NCBI GenBank assembly: GCA_034678485.1
Contig: JAXDBU010000040.1
Location: 5,351-69,350 of the forward strand
Direction of reading: 5' to 3'
DNA from: PLanc-01 sp034678485
GTDB lineage: Bacteria; Planctomycetota; Phycisphaerae; Sedimentisphaerales; Anaerobacaceae
DNA length: 64,000 nucleotides
The position numbers were made by a program, and so were the translations under genes. Shown here piece by piece: positions 1 to 7,811 of the stretch (position 1 is the stretch's first letter; the number at the start of each line of letters is the position of its first letter). The notes under the pieces were generated by a model. That model ran no database searches and was not told the origin of the DNA. It saw only the letters and a list, made by a program, of their open reading frames with translations.

Positions 1-290
1 CGGACCCGGCGTTTTCGCAGGTGGCTGAAACACAGGTTCCGCAGGATCTGGTAGAACCACGGGAAGAACTTGTCCTCGGAATGGAGATCGTCATAGTGCT
101 CATAGGCCCGATAAAACGCCTCCTGGGACAACTCCAGAGCATCCTCGCGGTTGCCGACCAGACCCAACGCGATCAGGTAGGCATCCTTCATGTGGCGTTT
201 GACAATCGCTTCAAACGCCTCTTTCCGGGTCGAATGCACATCCCACAAGGCCACCGTATTGTCCTGACACGTGCTGTTCACGTTTGCCAC
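1..290 (-). CDS. ECF-type RNA polymerase sigma factor, C-terminus beyond the left edge
   Basis: The minus strand is open from a GTG at 290 to the window edge, giving 96 complete codons. Region 2 of an ECF sigma factor is readable: a helix around FEAIVKRHMKDAYLIAL, then GNREDALELSQEAFYRAY (core-binding and -10 recognition helices), then FFPWFYQILRNLCFSHLRK, the usual end of sigma-2. Region 4 lies outside the window. The start is uncertain, because a second in-frame GTG lies 9 bases downstream and no strong ribosome-binding site is present. It is downstream of nadB on the same strand with a 151-base gap, so co-transcription is possible but not shown. Function as an alternative sigma factor follows from the family; target genes are unknown. 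Confidence 0.85.
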   Translation of the reverse strand, partial: MANVNSTCQDNTVALWDVHSTRKEAFEAIVKRHMKDAYLIALGLVGNREDALELSQEAFYRAYEHYDDLHSEDKFFPWFYQILRNLCFSHLRKRRV

Positions 291-441
291 TCCAGAAGGG
301 GTCCCAACCGCGTTACATCGCGTTGGAGGACCGCCCCCCCGGGGTCCGGATCGAGTCGCAAAGTTCAGCGTCTGTCAGTATAGACTCCTATCGGGCGTCT
401 TTCTTCAAAAAATCATGGCCGACGCCCTGGAAGTCAGCCGA

Positions 442-2121
442 CTACTTGGCCCAGATAATCTCGGTGTGCTTGCGGAATCGCTTGTCGTCGGTCTGTGTGT
501 GGTCCATTCGGTAGTGTACGCCGCGACTCTCCTTGCGCAGCTCCGCGCAGTGGGCGACCAGCATGGAGGTCGTGAGCATGTTCTGGCATTCCCAGCCTTC
601 CGGGGCATCGAAGACCTTGTCCATCACGTAGCGATGCCAGAACCGGATGATTTCCTGGGTCTCCGCCAGCGGCTGGGCCTTTCGAGTGATGCCGACGTTG
701 CGCCACATCAGGGACCGCATCGAGTTGCGAACGTCTGCCGTATCGAGCCGGCTGCGGTCCGAGGCGGGAATGTCGTACTGGATCACCGGGTGCTTGAGCG
801 ACGTGATGTCGCTGGGCTCGCTGGCCGAGACCGCCTGCCCGGCAAGCTTGCCATACACCAGCCCTTCGAGCAACGAGTTGCTGCCGAGCCGGTTGGCGCC
901 GTGCAGGCCGGTCGAAGAGACTTCGCCGCAGGCGTAGAGGTTCTCGATGTTCGTCCGGGCGAAGGCGTCGGTCTTGACGCCGCCGACCATGTAGTGGGCG
1001 CTCGGACGGACCGGGATCAGGTCGTGGCTCACGTCGATGTCGAAGCTCTCGCACAGGTCGCTGATGAGCGGGAATCGCCTGGCGAAGAACTCCTTGTCCA
1101 GGTGGCGGATGTCCAGGTAGACGTGCGTCGCGTCGGTTTTTCGCATCTGGGCGAGGATGGCCCGGCTGACCACGTCTCGCGGGGCCAGTTCGCCCGCCTC
1201 GCTGTAGTCCTGCATGAACCGTCGGCCCTTGGTGTCGAGCAGGTAGGCGCCCTCGCCGCGGAGGGTCTCTGTGATTAGCGCCCGGGATGCCCCGGCGATG
1301 TAGAGCGTCGTGGGATGGAACTGCACGAACTCCAGGTCGCGCAGGACCGCTCCCGCCCGGTAGGCCATCGCCAGTCCGTCCGTCGTCGCGACCGCGGGGT
1401 TCGTTGTTTCCCGGTAGAGTTGGCCGCCGCCGCCGGTGGCGAGGATCGTATTGACCGCCCAGACGATTTGCAGGGGGCCTTCCTTGGTTCGCCCGAGGAT
1501 GCCGATGCAGCGGTTCTCCCTGCCCGCGCCGTTACGCGCCGGATCGGAGAGCAGATCGATGGTGAAGAAGTTCTCGATGACGCGGATGTTCGACTTGCTG
1601 CGGACCTTGCGAATGAGCGTCTCCGCGATGGCCCGACCGGTCTCGTCGCCATGCGCGTGCAGGATTCTTGCGTGCGAATGGCCGCCTTCGAGCGTGGTGT
1701 CGATGTGCCCGTTGACCTGGTCGAAGCCGGCGCCCCATTCCTGCAACTGCCTGACCAGCTCGGGCCCCTGGCGGACGACCTGCTCGACGACCGCCGGATC
1801 GGAGAGGCCGCCGCCGGTGCGGAGCGTGTCGGCCACGTGCGCCTCGAAGGAGTCTTCGGCACGCAACACGGAGGCGATGCCGCCCTGGGCGTTCCAGGTG
1901 TTGCTCTCCTCGATGCCGGCCTTGCAGACGAGGATGACGTTGCGCCGGTCGGAGGCTTCGATAGCCGCACGCAGTCCGGCGACGCCTCCGCCCACGACCA
2001 CGCAGTCGGTGAAGAGCTGGCTTGTCGAGATCGAATCGATGTCCACCAGGTACCGTCGTGGCTCGCCGAAGCGAATCGGCTTGGCCGGCGTCGGTCCCTG
2101 TCCTTTTTCTTGCTCGGTCAT
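442..2121 (-). CDS. nadB: L-aspartate oxidase
   Basis: A cytosolic FAD enzyme that oxidises L-aspartate to iminoaspartate, the first step of de novo NAD synthesis with quinolinate synthase NadA. The 559-residue product has the Rossmann FAD motif VVVGGGVAGL (about residues 41-50), the HSHARILHAHGDETG substrate segment, GGGGQLYRETTNP, the QFHPTTL segment and ELAPRDVVSRAI, all typical of the fumarate reductase/aspartate oxidase flavoprotein family. It ends in the helical C-terminal domain. The ATG at 2121 was chosen because it starts just before the conserved region. The open frame runs on to 2412, but that extension translates a dispersed palindromic repeat and looks non-coding. No nadA or nadC is adjacent. 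Fumarate reductase or succinate dehydrogenase flavoprotein is less likely given the match to the aspartate-oxidase layout. Confidence 0.92.
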   Translation of the reverse strand: MTEQEKGQGPTPAKPIRFGEPRRYLVDIDSISTSQLFTDCVVVGGGVAGLRAAIEASDRRNVILVCKAGIEESNTWNAQGGIASVLRAEDSFEAHVADTLRTGGGLSDPAVVEQVVRQGPELVRQLQEWGAGFDQVNGHIDTTLEGGHSHARILHAHGDETGRAIAETLIRKVRSKSNIRVIENFFTIDLLSDPARNGAGRENRCIGILGRTKEGPLQIVWAVNTILATGGGGQLYRETTNPAVATTDGLAMAYRAGAVLRDLEFVQFHPTTLYIAGASRALITETLRGEGAYLLDTKGRRFMQDYSEAGELAPRDVVSRAILAQMRKTDATHVYLDIRHLDKEFFARRFPLISDLCESFDIDVSHDLIPVRPSAHYMVGGVKTDAFARTNIENLYACGEVSSTGLHGANRLGSNSLLEGLVYGKLAGQAVSASEPSDITSLKHPVIQYDIPASDRSRLDTADVRNSMRSLMWRNVGITRKAQPLAETQEIIRFWHRYVMDKVFDAPEGWECQNMLTTSMLVAHCAELRKESRGVHYRMDHTQTDDKRFRKHTEIIWAK

Positions 2122-2370
2122 ATATCTACTGTCCTGCCAATTTGCGGTATCGAGAACCCCCCGTATCAATGAAAGAGAAACGGTGGGGAGGCGGTCCCCC
2201 CGTTGTGCGCCATGCCCCCACGACGGGGCCTGCAGCAGGGAGCGTGGTGCACGGCGTTCCATCATACCGAAAACCGTCCCGATTGAGAACACCGAAATGA
2301 ACAGCGGCTGCCAGGGCGGTGCATCTCGGTATCCGCGCGGATGCGACGGAGGCCCGGTAGAACCGTGGGC

Positions 2371-2402
2371 TGTCATTCCCGCGAACGCGGGAATCCACTC
2401 CC
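2371..2402. repeat. Short dispersed palindrome upstream of nadB
   Basis: A near-perfect palindrome has 9-base arms (ATTCCCGCG at 2375-2383 and CGCGGGAAT at 2386-2394) with a two-base loop, followed by CCACTCC. It resembles the ATTCCCGCG-type repeat found between genes in many Gram-negative genomes. It lies between nadB and the methyltransferase gene. Mobility or regulatory function is not shown. Confidence 0.75.
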
Positions 2403-2430
2403 TGGGTCGCACCCGACCCTTCGTCGCGGA

Positions 2431-2504
2431 AGAGGGTCAAGAGGGTCAAGATGCTCACATTGGTCTTCTTGGTCCCCTTGACCCCCTTGGTCCCCTTGTC
2501 CCCC
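2431..2504 (+). repeat. Palindromic repeat, copy A, upstream of the methyltransferase
   Basis: About 74 bases are built from GGGTCAAG units on the left and CTTGACCCCCTTGG units on the right, with the asymmetric centre TGCTCACATTGGTCTTCT. The arms can pair, so the unit can fold into a long hairpin. The same unit, including the centre, recurs in inverted orientation at 4122-4198. A core of about 48 bases matches with a single difference by eye. The two copies bracket the methyltransferase-nuclease gene. Confidence 0.85.
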
Positions 2505-2573
2505 CTGAGAACGGACGGGAGAAAGGAGGGGCGGGACTTGCAAAGAATCCCGTCGGGCGTACACTGGTGCGCT

Positions 2574-4094
2574 ATGGCCAAGAAATCCCCATCCGAGTCG
2601 AAAAAGGCCGGGACGGTCGGCAAACCCTCCTCGCTGGTCGATACCCGCGTCGTCTATTGCGGCGACAACCTCGACCAGCTCCGAAAGCTCCCCGATGCCT
2701 GCGTGGACCTCGTCTATATTGATCCGCCGTTCAACTCGAATCGCAACTACGAGGTCTTCTGGGGCGAGACCAAGGAGAAACGCGCGTTCGAGGACCGTCA
2801 CGCATCGACTGCGGCCTACATCGACTTCATGCGACCCCGCTGCGTCGAGCTGCACCGAGTCCTCAAGAAGACCGGCTCCTTCTACTATCATTGTGACTGG
2901 CACGCCAGCCACTACGTCAAGGTCATGCTCGACCAGATATTCGGAGAGAACCAGTTCCAGAACGAGATCATCTGGAAACGCACAACTGCACATAGTGACA
3001 CCAAGCAGTGGAACACGGTTCACGACAGTATCTTCTTCTTCATGAAAGGCGATACCTTTACTTGGAATCCGCAGTATGCCCCGCATTCGGCGGAATACCT
3101 CGCGAGCAAGTACAAGTACCAGGACCCGGACGGTAGACGCTTTCGTCTGGATAATATGACAAGTCCAAATCCCCGTCCCAATATGATGTACGAGTGGCAA
3201 GGTTTTGTTTGTCCCGCGAAGGGATGGCGTTACTCAAAAGAGACGATGGCCAAATTGCATGCGCAGGGACGAATTTGGTATCCGGAGAGCAAATCGAAGC
3301 GACCTCAGTTGAAGAGGTATCTCGACGAGATGCCCGGAGTTCCTTTGACTACCGTCTGGACAGATGTCTGGCCTGTCAACTCGCAGGCTGCCGAGCGTCT
3401 CGGCTATCCGACACAGAAACCCCTTGCCCTTCTGGATCGCATCATCAAGGCCAGTAGCAACGAAAACGACATTGTTCTCGACGCCTTCTGCGGTTGCGGG
3501 ACGGCGCTGGTCGCGGCGGAGAACCTGGGTCGCCAGTGGATTGGGATCGATATCTCGCCGACCGCCTGTCGCGTGATGGCCAAGCGTCTTCGGGACGTGT
3601 GCGGCATCAAAGAAGACGAGAAGCTCTGGCGGATCGGACGGGGCTTCGTCGTCCGCGACCTGCCCTGGACCGAGGCGCAACTGCACAAGATCCCACCGTT
3701 CGAGTTCGAGAACTGGGCGGTCATCGCGCTGGGCGGCATCCCGAACAAGGCCCAGGTGGGCGATATGGGCATCGACGGTCGGATCTTCCCCATCTCGTCG
3801 TTGCCGGCCAAACAGAAGGCGGTGAAGGGAGAAACCCCCGCCTTCGACGAGTTCCTGGACCACTGGTACCCGATCCAGGTCAAGCAAAAGGACAAGGTAG
3901 GCAGGCCCGATATCGACGCCTTCGAGGCGATGATGACGCGAGAGGATCGACAGAAGGGGTTCTTCGTAGCGTTCGACTATACCCAGGACGCCCTGCACGA
4001 GATCGATGCCTTCTTCCGCAAGAGCGGCAAGGCCATCGTCGCGCTGACCGTCAAGGACATCCTCGAAGAGCAGATCGCGTACAAGCTGGCGTGA
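2574..4094 (+). CDS. Site-specific DNA methyltransferase (beta-class) fused to an Mrr-like nuclease domain
   Basis: 506 residues. The N-terminal part is an N4-cytosine/N6-adenine methyltransferase of beta layout: catalytic DPPF at 50-53 precedes the AdoMet-binding FCGCGT at 305-310, with a probable target-recognition region at about 130-270 and a GYPTQKP segment near 277. After about residue 370 comes a second domain with MGIDGRIF (398-405) and IQVKQ (434-438), spaced like the D...(E/Q)xK active site of Mrr/PD-(D/E)XK nucleases. The ATG at 2574 was preferred over an open extension to 2451, which would translate the upstream palindromic repeat. One chain could therefore both modify and cut DNA, as in type IIG enzymes, or cut DNA methylated elsewhere; which one is unknown. 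No separate specificity or restriction gene lies nearby. Confidence 0.88.
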   Translation: MAKKSPSESKKAGTVGKPSSLVDTRVVYCGDNLDQLRKLPDACVDLVYIDPPFNSNRNYEVFWGETKEKRAFEDRHASTAAYIDFMRPRCVELHRVLKKTGSFYYHCDWHASHYVKVMLDQIFGENQFQNEIIWKRTTAHSDTKQWNTVHDSIFFFMKGDTFTWNPQYAPHSAEYLASKYKYQDPDGRRFRLDNMTSPNPRPNMMYEWQGFVCPAKGWRYSKETMAKLHAQGRIWYPESKSKRPQLKRYLDEMPGVPLTTVWTDVWPVNSQAAERLGYPTQKPLALLDRIIKASSNENDIVLDAFCGCGTALVAAENLGRQWIGIDISPTACRVMAKRLRDVCGIKEDEKLWRIGRGFVVRDLPWTEAQLHKIPPFEFENWAVIALGGIPNKAQVGDMGIDGRIFPISSLPAKQKAVKGETPAFDEFLDHWYPIQVKQKDKVGRPDIDAFEAMMTREDRQKGFFVAFDYTQDALHEIDAFFRKSGKAIVALTVKDILEEQIAYKLA

Positions 4095-4121
4095 CGATCG
4101 TCGTTGGGACGGGTCGCTCAG

Positions 4122-4198
4122 GGGGGGGCAAGGAGGCCAAGGGGGTCAAAGGGACCAAGAAGACCAATGTGAGCATCTTGACCCCCTTGACCCCCTTG
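4122..4198 (-). repeat. Palindromic repeat, copy B, downstream of the methyltransferase
   Basis: Reverse complement of the 2431-2504 element, including the asymmetric centre AGACCAATGTGAGCA. It begins about 30 bases after the methyltransferase stop codon. The arms (AAGGGGGTCAAAGGGACC and the facing TTGACCCCCTTGACCCCC) can pair, so it could also act as a transcript-end hairpin between the converging methyltransferase and lipoprotein genes. Confidence 0.85.
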
Positions 4199-4244
4199 CG
4201 GTTCTTGGACCTGTCGTCAGGCGCAGTCGCCAGGGCCGACGGGG

Positions 4245-4886
4245 TTACTTCGTCTTTCGGGTCAGGGTGATGTCGCTCGGGAAGAGACGCTCGTCGCCGG
4301 CGTATTTCGTCACGAACGCCTGCAGGTCCTTCGGGAAAGCCGTCAGGATGAGACGGTCATCGACCACCTCGTGCGGGACGGCATTCGGCTCGGTCTGGAT
4401 CAGTTCCTTGAGACGGTCGTCGTCCGTCATGCGGAGCACCAACTGCTCGCCGACGGAATCGACCCGGAGGAATGTGTGGACCGGCTGGAAAAAGAAAGCG
4501 TTATAGACGAGTTTCATCTTCTCGGCGTCCTGTTCGCCCGAGGGGAATCGATCAGGGAAGATGTCGAGGAATCGCCGCTCGCCCAGCTTGACCAGGCAGA
4601 CGGCGAAGGAACCCTTGCGGCCTTCCTCGTCCGTGAGGTTCAGGCGGTAGAACTTCGTGATGTCCTCCTTCCAGGATTCGAGAAGACCCACGGCGGCGGT
4701 TTCATCCAGCCGCGAAAACTCCCAGCTATTGCGGGGATCATTCGGATCGTCCACCCACGTCCCGACGAGCTTCTCATCGAAGGCGATCTCGTCCTTTGTG
4801 AACAGGGGGTTCAGCGAAACGACAGGCACGCAGCCGGCCAACAGGGCCGCCAGCAGATAGAATGCAGCTTTCTTCGTTCGTATCAT
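4245..4886 (-). CDS. Predicted lipoprotein of unknown function
   Basis: 213 residues. The N-terminus has basic residues, a short hydrophobic stretch and the lipobox LLAGC with Cys19, so a lipid-anchored envelope protein is expected. The rest (LNPLFTKDEIAFDEKLVGTW, then an EFSRLDE...FYRLNLTDEEGRKGSFAVCLVKLGERRFLDIFP pattern) looks like a small beta-rich domain of a kind common in planctomycete lipoproteins. I do not recognise a named family. The ATG at 4886 was chosen because AGGAGA lies 6 bases upstream; the open frame continues to 4958 without another good site. It is divergent from the YncE/phosphoesterase gene with only 92 bases between the starts, so the two may share a promoter region. 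Confidence 0.8.
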   Translation of the reverse strand: MIRTKKAAFYLLAALLAGCVPVVSLNPLFTKDEIAFDEKLVGTWVDDPNDPRNSWEFSRLDETAAVGLLESWKEDITKFYRLNLTDEEGRKGSFAVCLVKLGERRFLDIFPDRFPSGEQDAEKMKLVYNAFFFQPVHTFLRVDSVGEQLVLRMTDDDRLKELIQTEPNAVPHEVVDDRLILTAFPKDLQAFVTKYAGDERLFPSDITLTRKTK

Positions 4887-4978
4887 GGTCTCTCCTTTCA
4901 CTTCGAGTTCGCACGTATTACAATCATCCCGTTCGGTCATTCTACTACAGGCGTGCAAGAGAAGAAAGGACGTACCTC

Positions 4979-7636
4979 ATGTCATCATTGTTTGTGCTAC
5001 TGCTGGCCGGGGTTTCCTTGACGTTCGCATCCTCAGGCAGTGAACCGGTGGGCGAGATCGGGCCGGGACGATACATGACGCCCATCCACCAGGTGCTCAC
5101 GCCGACCGGCATCCAGGTCGAGTTGCCCGGCATGCGTCCGCAGGCTCTGGCGCTCAGTCCCGACGGCCGCCTGCTCGCGACATCGGGCAAGACGCAGGAC
5201 CTCGTCCTGATCGATCCGAAGACGGGCCAGATCAAGCAGCGGATCGCTCTGCCTTCCGGGGAACTGCTGGACCCCGACGACGTCTCCTCGCACATCCTCA
5301 AGCCCGACAAGTCCGGCCAACTCAGCTTCACCGGCCTGGTGTTCAGTCCGGACGGCTCGCGGATCTACCTCTCGAACGTCAAGGGCGACGTCAAGGTCTT
5401 CCAAGTTGGCCCGGACGGACAGGTCGCCGGTCTGCGTCCCATCGCGTTGCCCGCGGCGAATGCCCCCTGGCGGAAGGAAGAGATCCCGGCCGGCCTGGCG
5501 ATCTCGCGGGACGGTCGGCGCCTGTACGTGGTCTTGAATCTGTCCAACCAACTGGCGGAAATCGACACGGAAACCGCCAAGGTACTCCGCTCGTGGCCGG
5601 TGGGCGTTGCGCCCTACGACGTCGTTCTGGTCGGCGACAAGGCCTACGTGAGCAACTGGGGCGGCCGGGTCCCGGACAAGGACAGTCTCACCGGTCCCGC
5701 CGGACAAGGGATGCGGGTGCGAGTCGATCCCGTCCGACACATCGCCAACGAAGGCTCGGTCTCCGTGATCCGTCTCGACCGGGACGCGCCCGTCGCGGAG
5801 ATCATGGTCGGCCTGCACTCCTGTGGCCTGGCCGTCTCGCCCAAAGGACGCTACGTCGTCGTCGCCAACGCCGGCAGCGACACGCTCAGCGTGATCGACA
5901 CCCGTACAGACACGGTGGCAGGAACGATCTGTGCCAAGCCGAACGCGGCCGATCTGTTCGGAGCCAGCCCGAATGCCCTGGCGTTCCATCCCTCGGGCGA
6001 CACGCTCTACGTCGCCAACGGTACGCAGAATGCCATCGCGGTGTTCCGTTTCCATCCGAAGGAGGCGAAACTCCTGGGCCTGATCCCGGTGGGGTGGTTC
6101 CCCGGCGCGGTCCTCTACGACGCACCGCGTCGTCAGTTGGTGGTTGCGAACATCAAGGGAATCGGCTCGACGAGGAGCCTCAAGAACGCCGATGCCGACG
6201 AGTACAACAGCCATCAGTACCATGGGACACTCTCGCTGGTGCCCGTTCCCAAGGCCAAAGAGCTGCCCATGCTGACAGGCCGCGTGCAGGAAAACTATCG
6301 GTATCCTCTGCTGAAGGAGGCCGCGAAGCCGGCGCGAGCGAACCAGCCCGCCCGCCCGGTCCCGGAACGGGTCGGCGAGCCGTCCGTCTTCGAGCACGTG
6401 GTCTACATCATCAAGGAGAACCGCACCTACGACCAGGTCCTCGGAGATGTCGCGGAAGGCAACGGCAATCCATCGCTGTGCATCTTCGGCGCCGAGATCA
6501 CGCCCAACCAGCACAAGATGGTCCGCGACTTCGTCCTGCTGGACAACACCTACTGCTCCGGCATCCTCAGCGCCGACGGCCATCAGTGGTCGGACACCGC
6601 CTTCGCCACCGACTACATGGAGAAGTCGTTCGCTGGCTTCCCTCGCAGCTATCCGGATGGCATGGAAGACAGCGATATCGACGCGCTGGCCTATGCCCCT
6701 TCGGGCTTCATTTGGGACAACGCGCTGGCGGGCGGCAAGTCGCTCCGCGTCTACGGCGAGTTCGCCATCACGGAGACCTCGTGGGCGACTCCCGGAAAGA
6801 CGGGCAAGCCGACGTTTCTGGACTACTACCGGGATTTCACGGATCAGACACACCAGATCAAGATCGGCAGCCGGCCCGCGATCGAGTCGCTGCGACCCCA
6901 CCTGAACATGCAGACGGTCGGCTGGGACATGGACATCCCCGATGTCTTCCGAGCGGCACAGTTCATCAAGGAGCTGAAGGAGTACGAACGCAGCGGCAAG
7001 CTGCCCAATCTGATCATCATCTGCCTGCCGAATGACCACACGTCCGGGACGCGGGCGGGCGCGCCGACGCCGGCCGCCCAGGTGGCGGACAATGACCTGG
7101 CCTTCGGGCAGATCGTGGAGGCGATCAGTCACAGCCCGTTCTGGGCCAAGACCTGTATCTTCGCCATCGAGGACGATCCGCAGGCCGGCTGGGACCACGT
7201 CAGCGGCTACCGCACCACAGCCTACGTCGTGAGCCCGTACACCAAACGCGGCGCCGTCGTGAGCACGCAGTACAACACGACGAGCATTCTCCGCACGATG
7301 GAGCTGATGCTGGGCCTGCCGCCGATGAATCAGATCGACGCCACCGCGACGCCCATGAGCGACTGCTTCACCGACATGCCGGACCTCACGCCGTATGTTG
7401 TGGTCCCCACGAATGTCCCGCTCGACCAGATGAACCCGGAGCCCAAACGAATCTCGAACTCCCTGATGCGAAGGAACGCGATCGTCTCGGCGAAGCTGCC
7501 TCTGGAGCAGATCGACCGATGCCCCGAGGACGTGCTGAATCGCATCCTCTGGCACGCGATGAAAGGGCCGCACGAGCCCTATCCGCAGTGGGCGGTCCTC
7601 ACGGACATCGAGGACGAAGAAGAGGAACGCGACTGA
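4979..7636 (+). CDS. Secreted YncE-like beta-propeller fused to a phosphoesterase domain
   Basis: 885 residues with a signal peptide (MSSLFVLLLAGVSLTFASS). Residues to about 420 form a YVTN/YncE-type seven-bladed propeller, with blade motifs such as GRLLATSGKTQDLVLIDPKTG, VFSPDGSRIYLSN, VVVANAGSDTLSVIDTRTDT and ALAFHPSGDTLYVANGTQNA. From about 470 a phosphoesterase domain of the phospholipase C/acid phosphatase class (alkaline phosphatase superfamily) begins with VYIIKENRTYDQVLGD. It continues with DGHQWSDTAFATDYMEK, NDHTSGT and IFAIEDDPQAGWDHVSGYR, which hold the expected metal ligands. The ATG at 4979 has AAAGGACG about 10 bases upstream. The two-domain layout is a known bacterial family whose substrate is not established; periplasmic phosphate-ester hydrolysis is the family-level guess. 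Confidence 0.88.
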   Translation: MSSLFVLLLAGVSLTFASSGSEPVGEIGPGRYMTPIHQVLTPTGIQVELPGMRPQALALSPDGRLLATSGKTQDLVLIDPKTGQIKQRIALPSGELLDPDDVSSHILKPDKSGQLSFTGLVFSPDGSRIYLSNVKGDVKVFQVGPDGQVAGLRPIALPAANAPWRKEEIPAGLAISRDGRRLYVVLNLSNQLAEIDTETAKVLRSWPVGVAPYDVVLVGDKAYVSNWGGRVPDKDSLTGPAGQGMRVRVDPVRHIANEGSVSVIRLDRDAPVAEIMVGLHSCGLAVSPKGRYVVVANAGSDTLSVIDTRTDTVAGTICAKPNAADLFGASPNALAFHPSGDTLYVANGTQNAIAVFRFHPKEAKLLGLIPVGWFPGAVLYDAPRRQLVVANIKGIGSTRSLKNADADEYNSHQYHGTLSLVPVPKAKELPMLTGRVQENYRYPLLKEAAKPARANQPARPVPERVGEPSVFEHVVYIIKENRTYDQVLGDVAEGNGNPSLCIFGAEITPNQHKMVRDFVLLDNTYCSGILSADGHQWSDTAFATDYMEKSFAGFPRSYPDGMEDSDIDALAYAPSGFIWDNALAGGKSLRVYGEFAITETSWATPGKTGKPTFLDYYRDFTDQTHQIKIGSRPAIESLRPHLNMQTVGWDMDIPDVFRAAQFIKELKEYERSGKLPNLIIICLPNDHTSGTRAGAPTPAAQVADNDLAFGQIVEAISHSPFWAKTCIFAIEDDPQAGWDHVSGYRTTAYVVSPYTKRGAVVSTQYNTTSILRTMELMLGLPPMNQIDATATPMSDCFTDMPDLTPYVVVPTNVPLDQMNPEPKRISNSLMRRNAIVSAKLPLEQIDRCPEDVLNRILWHAMKGPHEPYPQWAVLTDIEDEEEERD

Positions 7637-7670
7637 GCCGGGTCTGGAATTGGGCGGACGACAGGCCTCT

Positions 7671-7780
7671 GTCATCCTGAGCCGCAGGCGAAGGATCTGG
7701 GCGTCGCGGGAGACGTTTCACTCGCACTCGAACGCACGTATGCGTTCTTGCGCCAGATACTTCGCTTTGCTCAGCATGAC
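7671..7780. repeat. MITE-like element, GTCATCCTGAGC family, copy 1
   Basis: A 110-base unit has imperfect terminal inverted repeats. The left end is GTCATCCTGAGCCGCAGGCG at 7671 onward; the right end is the complement of GTCATGCTGAGCAAAGCGAA ending at 7780. A small perfect hairpin lies inside (GAACGCA/TGCGTTC, 7730-7747). The same family recurs at 48097-48204. It fills most of the gap between two convergent genes and could serve as a transcript end. Confidence 0.8.
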
Positions 7781-7811
7781 AAATGCGGCTGAGAGTGCAG
7801 GATGCGATGCG

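Noticed and set aside
2126..2412. An N-terminal extension of L-aspartate oxidase up to 2412.
   Set aside because: It translates the palindromic repeat (reading WIPAFAGMT), lacks conservation, and the ATG at 2121 precedes the true domain at a normal distance.
2451..2573. An N-terminal extension of the methyltransferase from 2451.
   Set aside because: It translates repeat copy A (Leu/Pro/Val-rich), so the ATG at 2574 fits better.
5033..7675. A minus-strand open frame of 880 codons opposite the YncE/phosphoesterase gene.
   Set aside because: It is low in hydrophobic pattern and has no ribosome-binding site, and the plus strand has unmistakable domain motifs. It is an antisense shadow.
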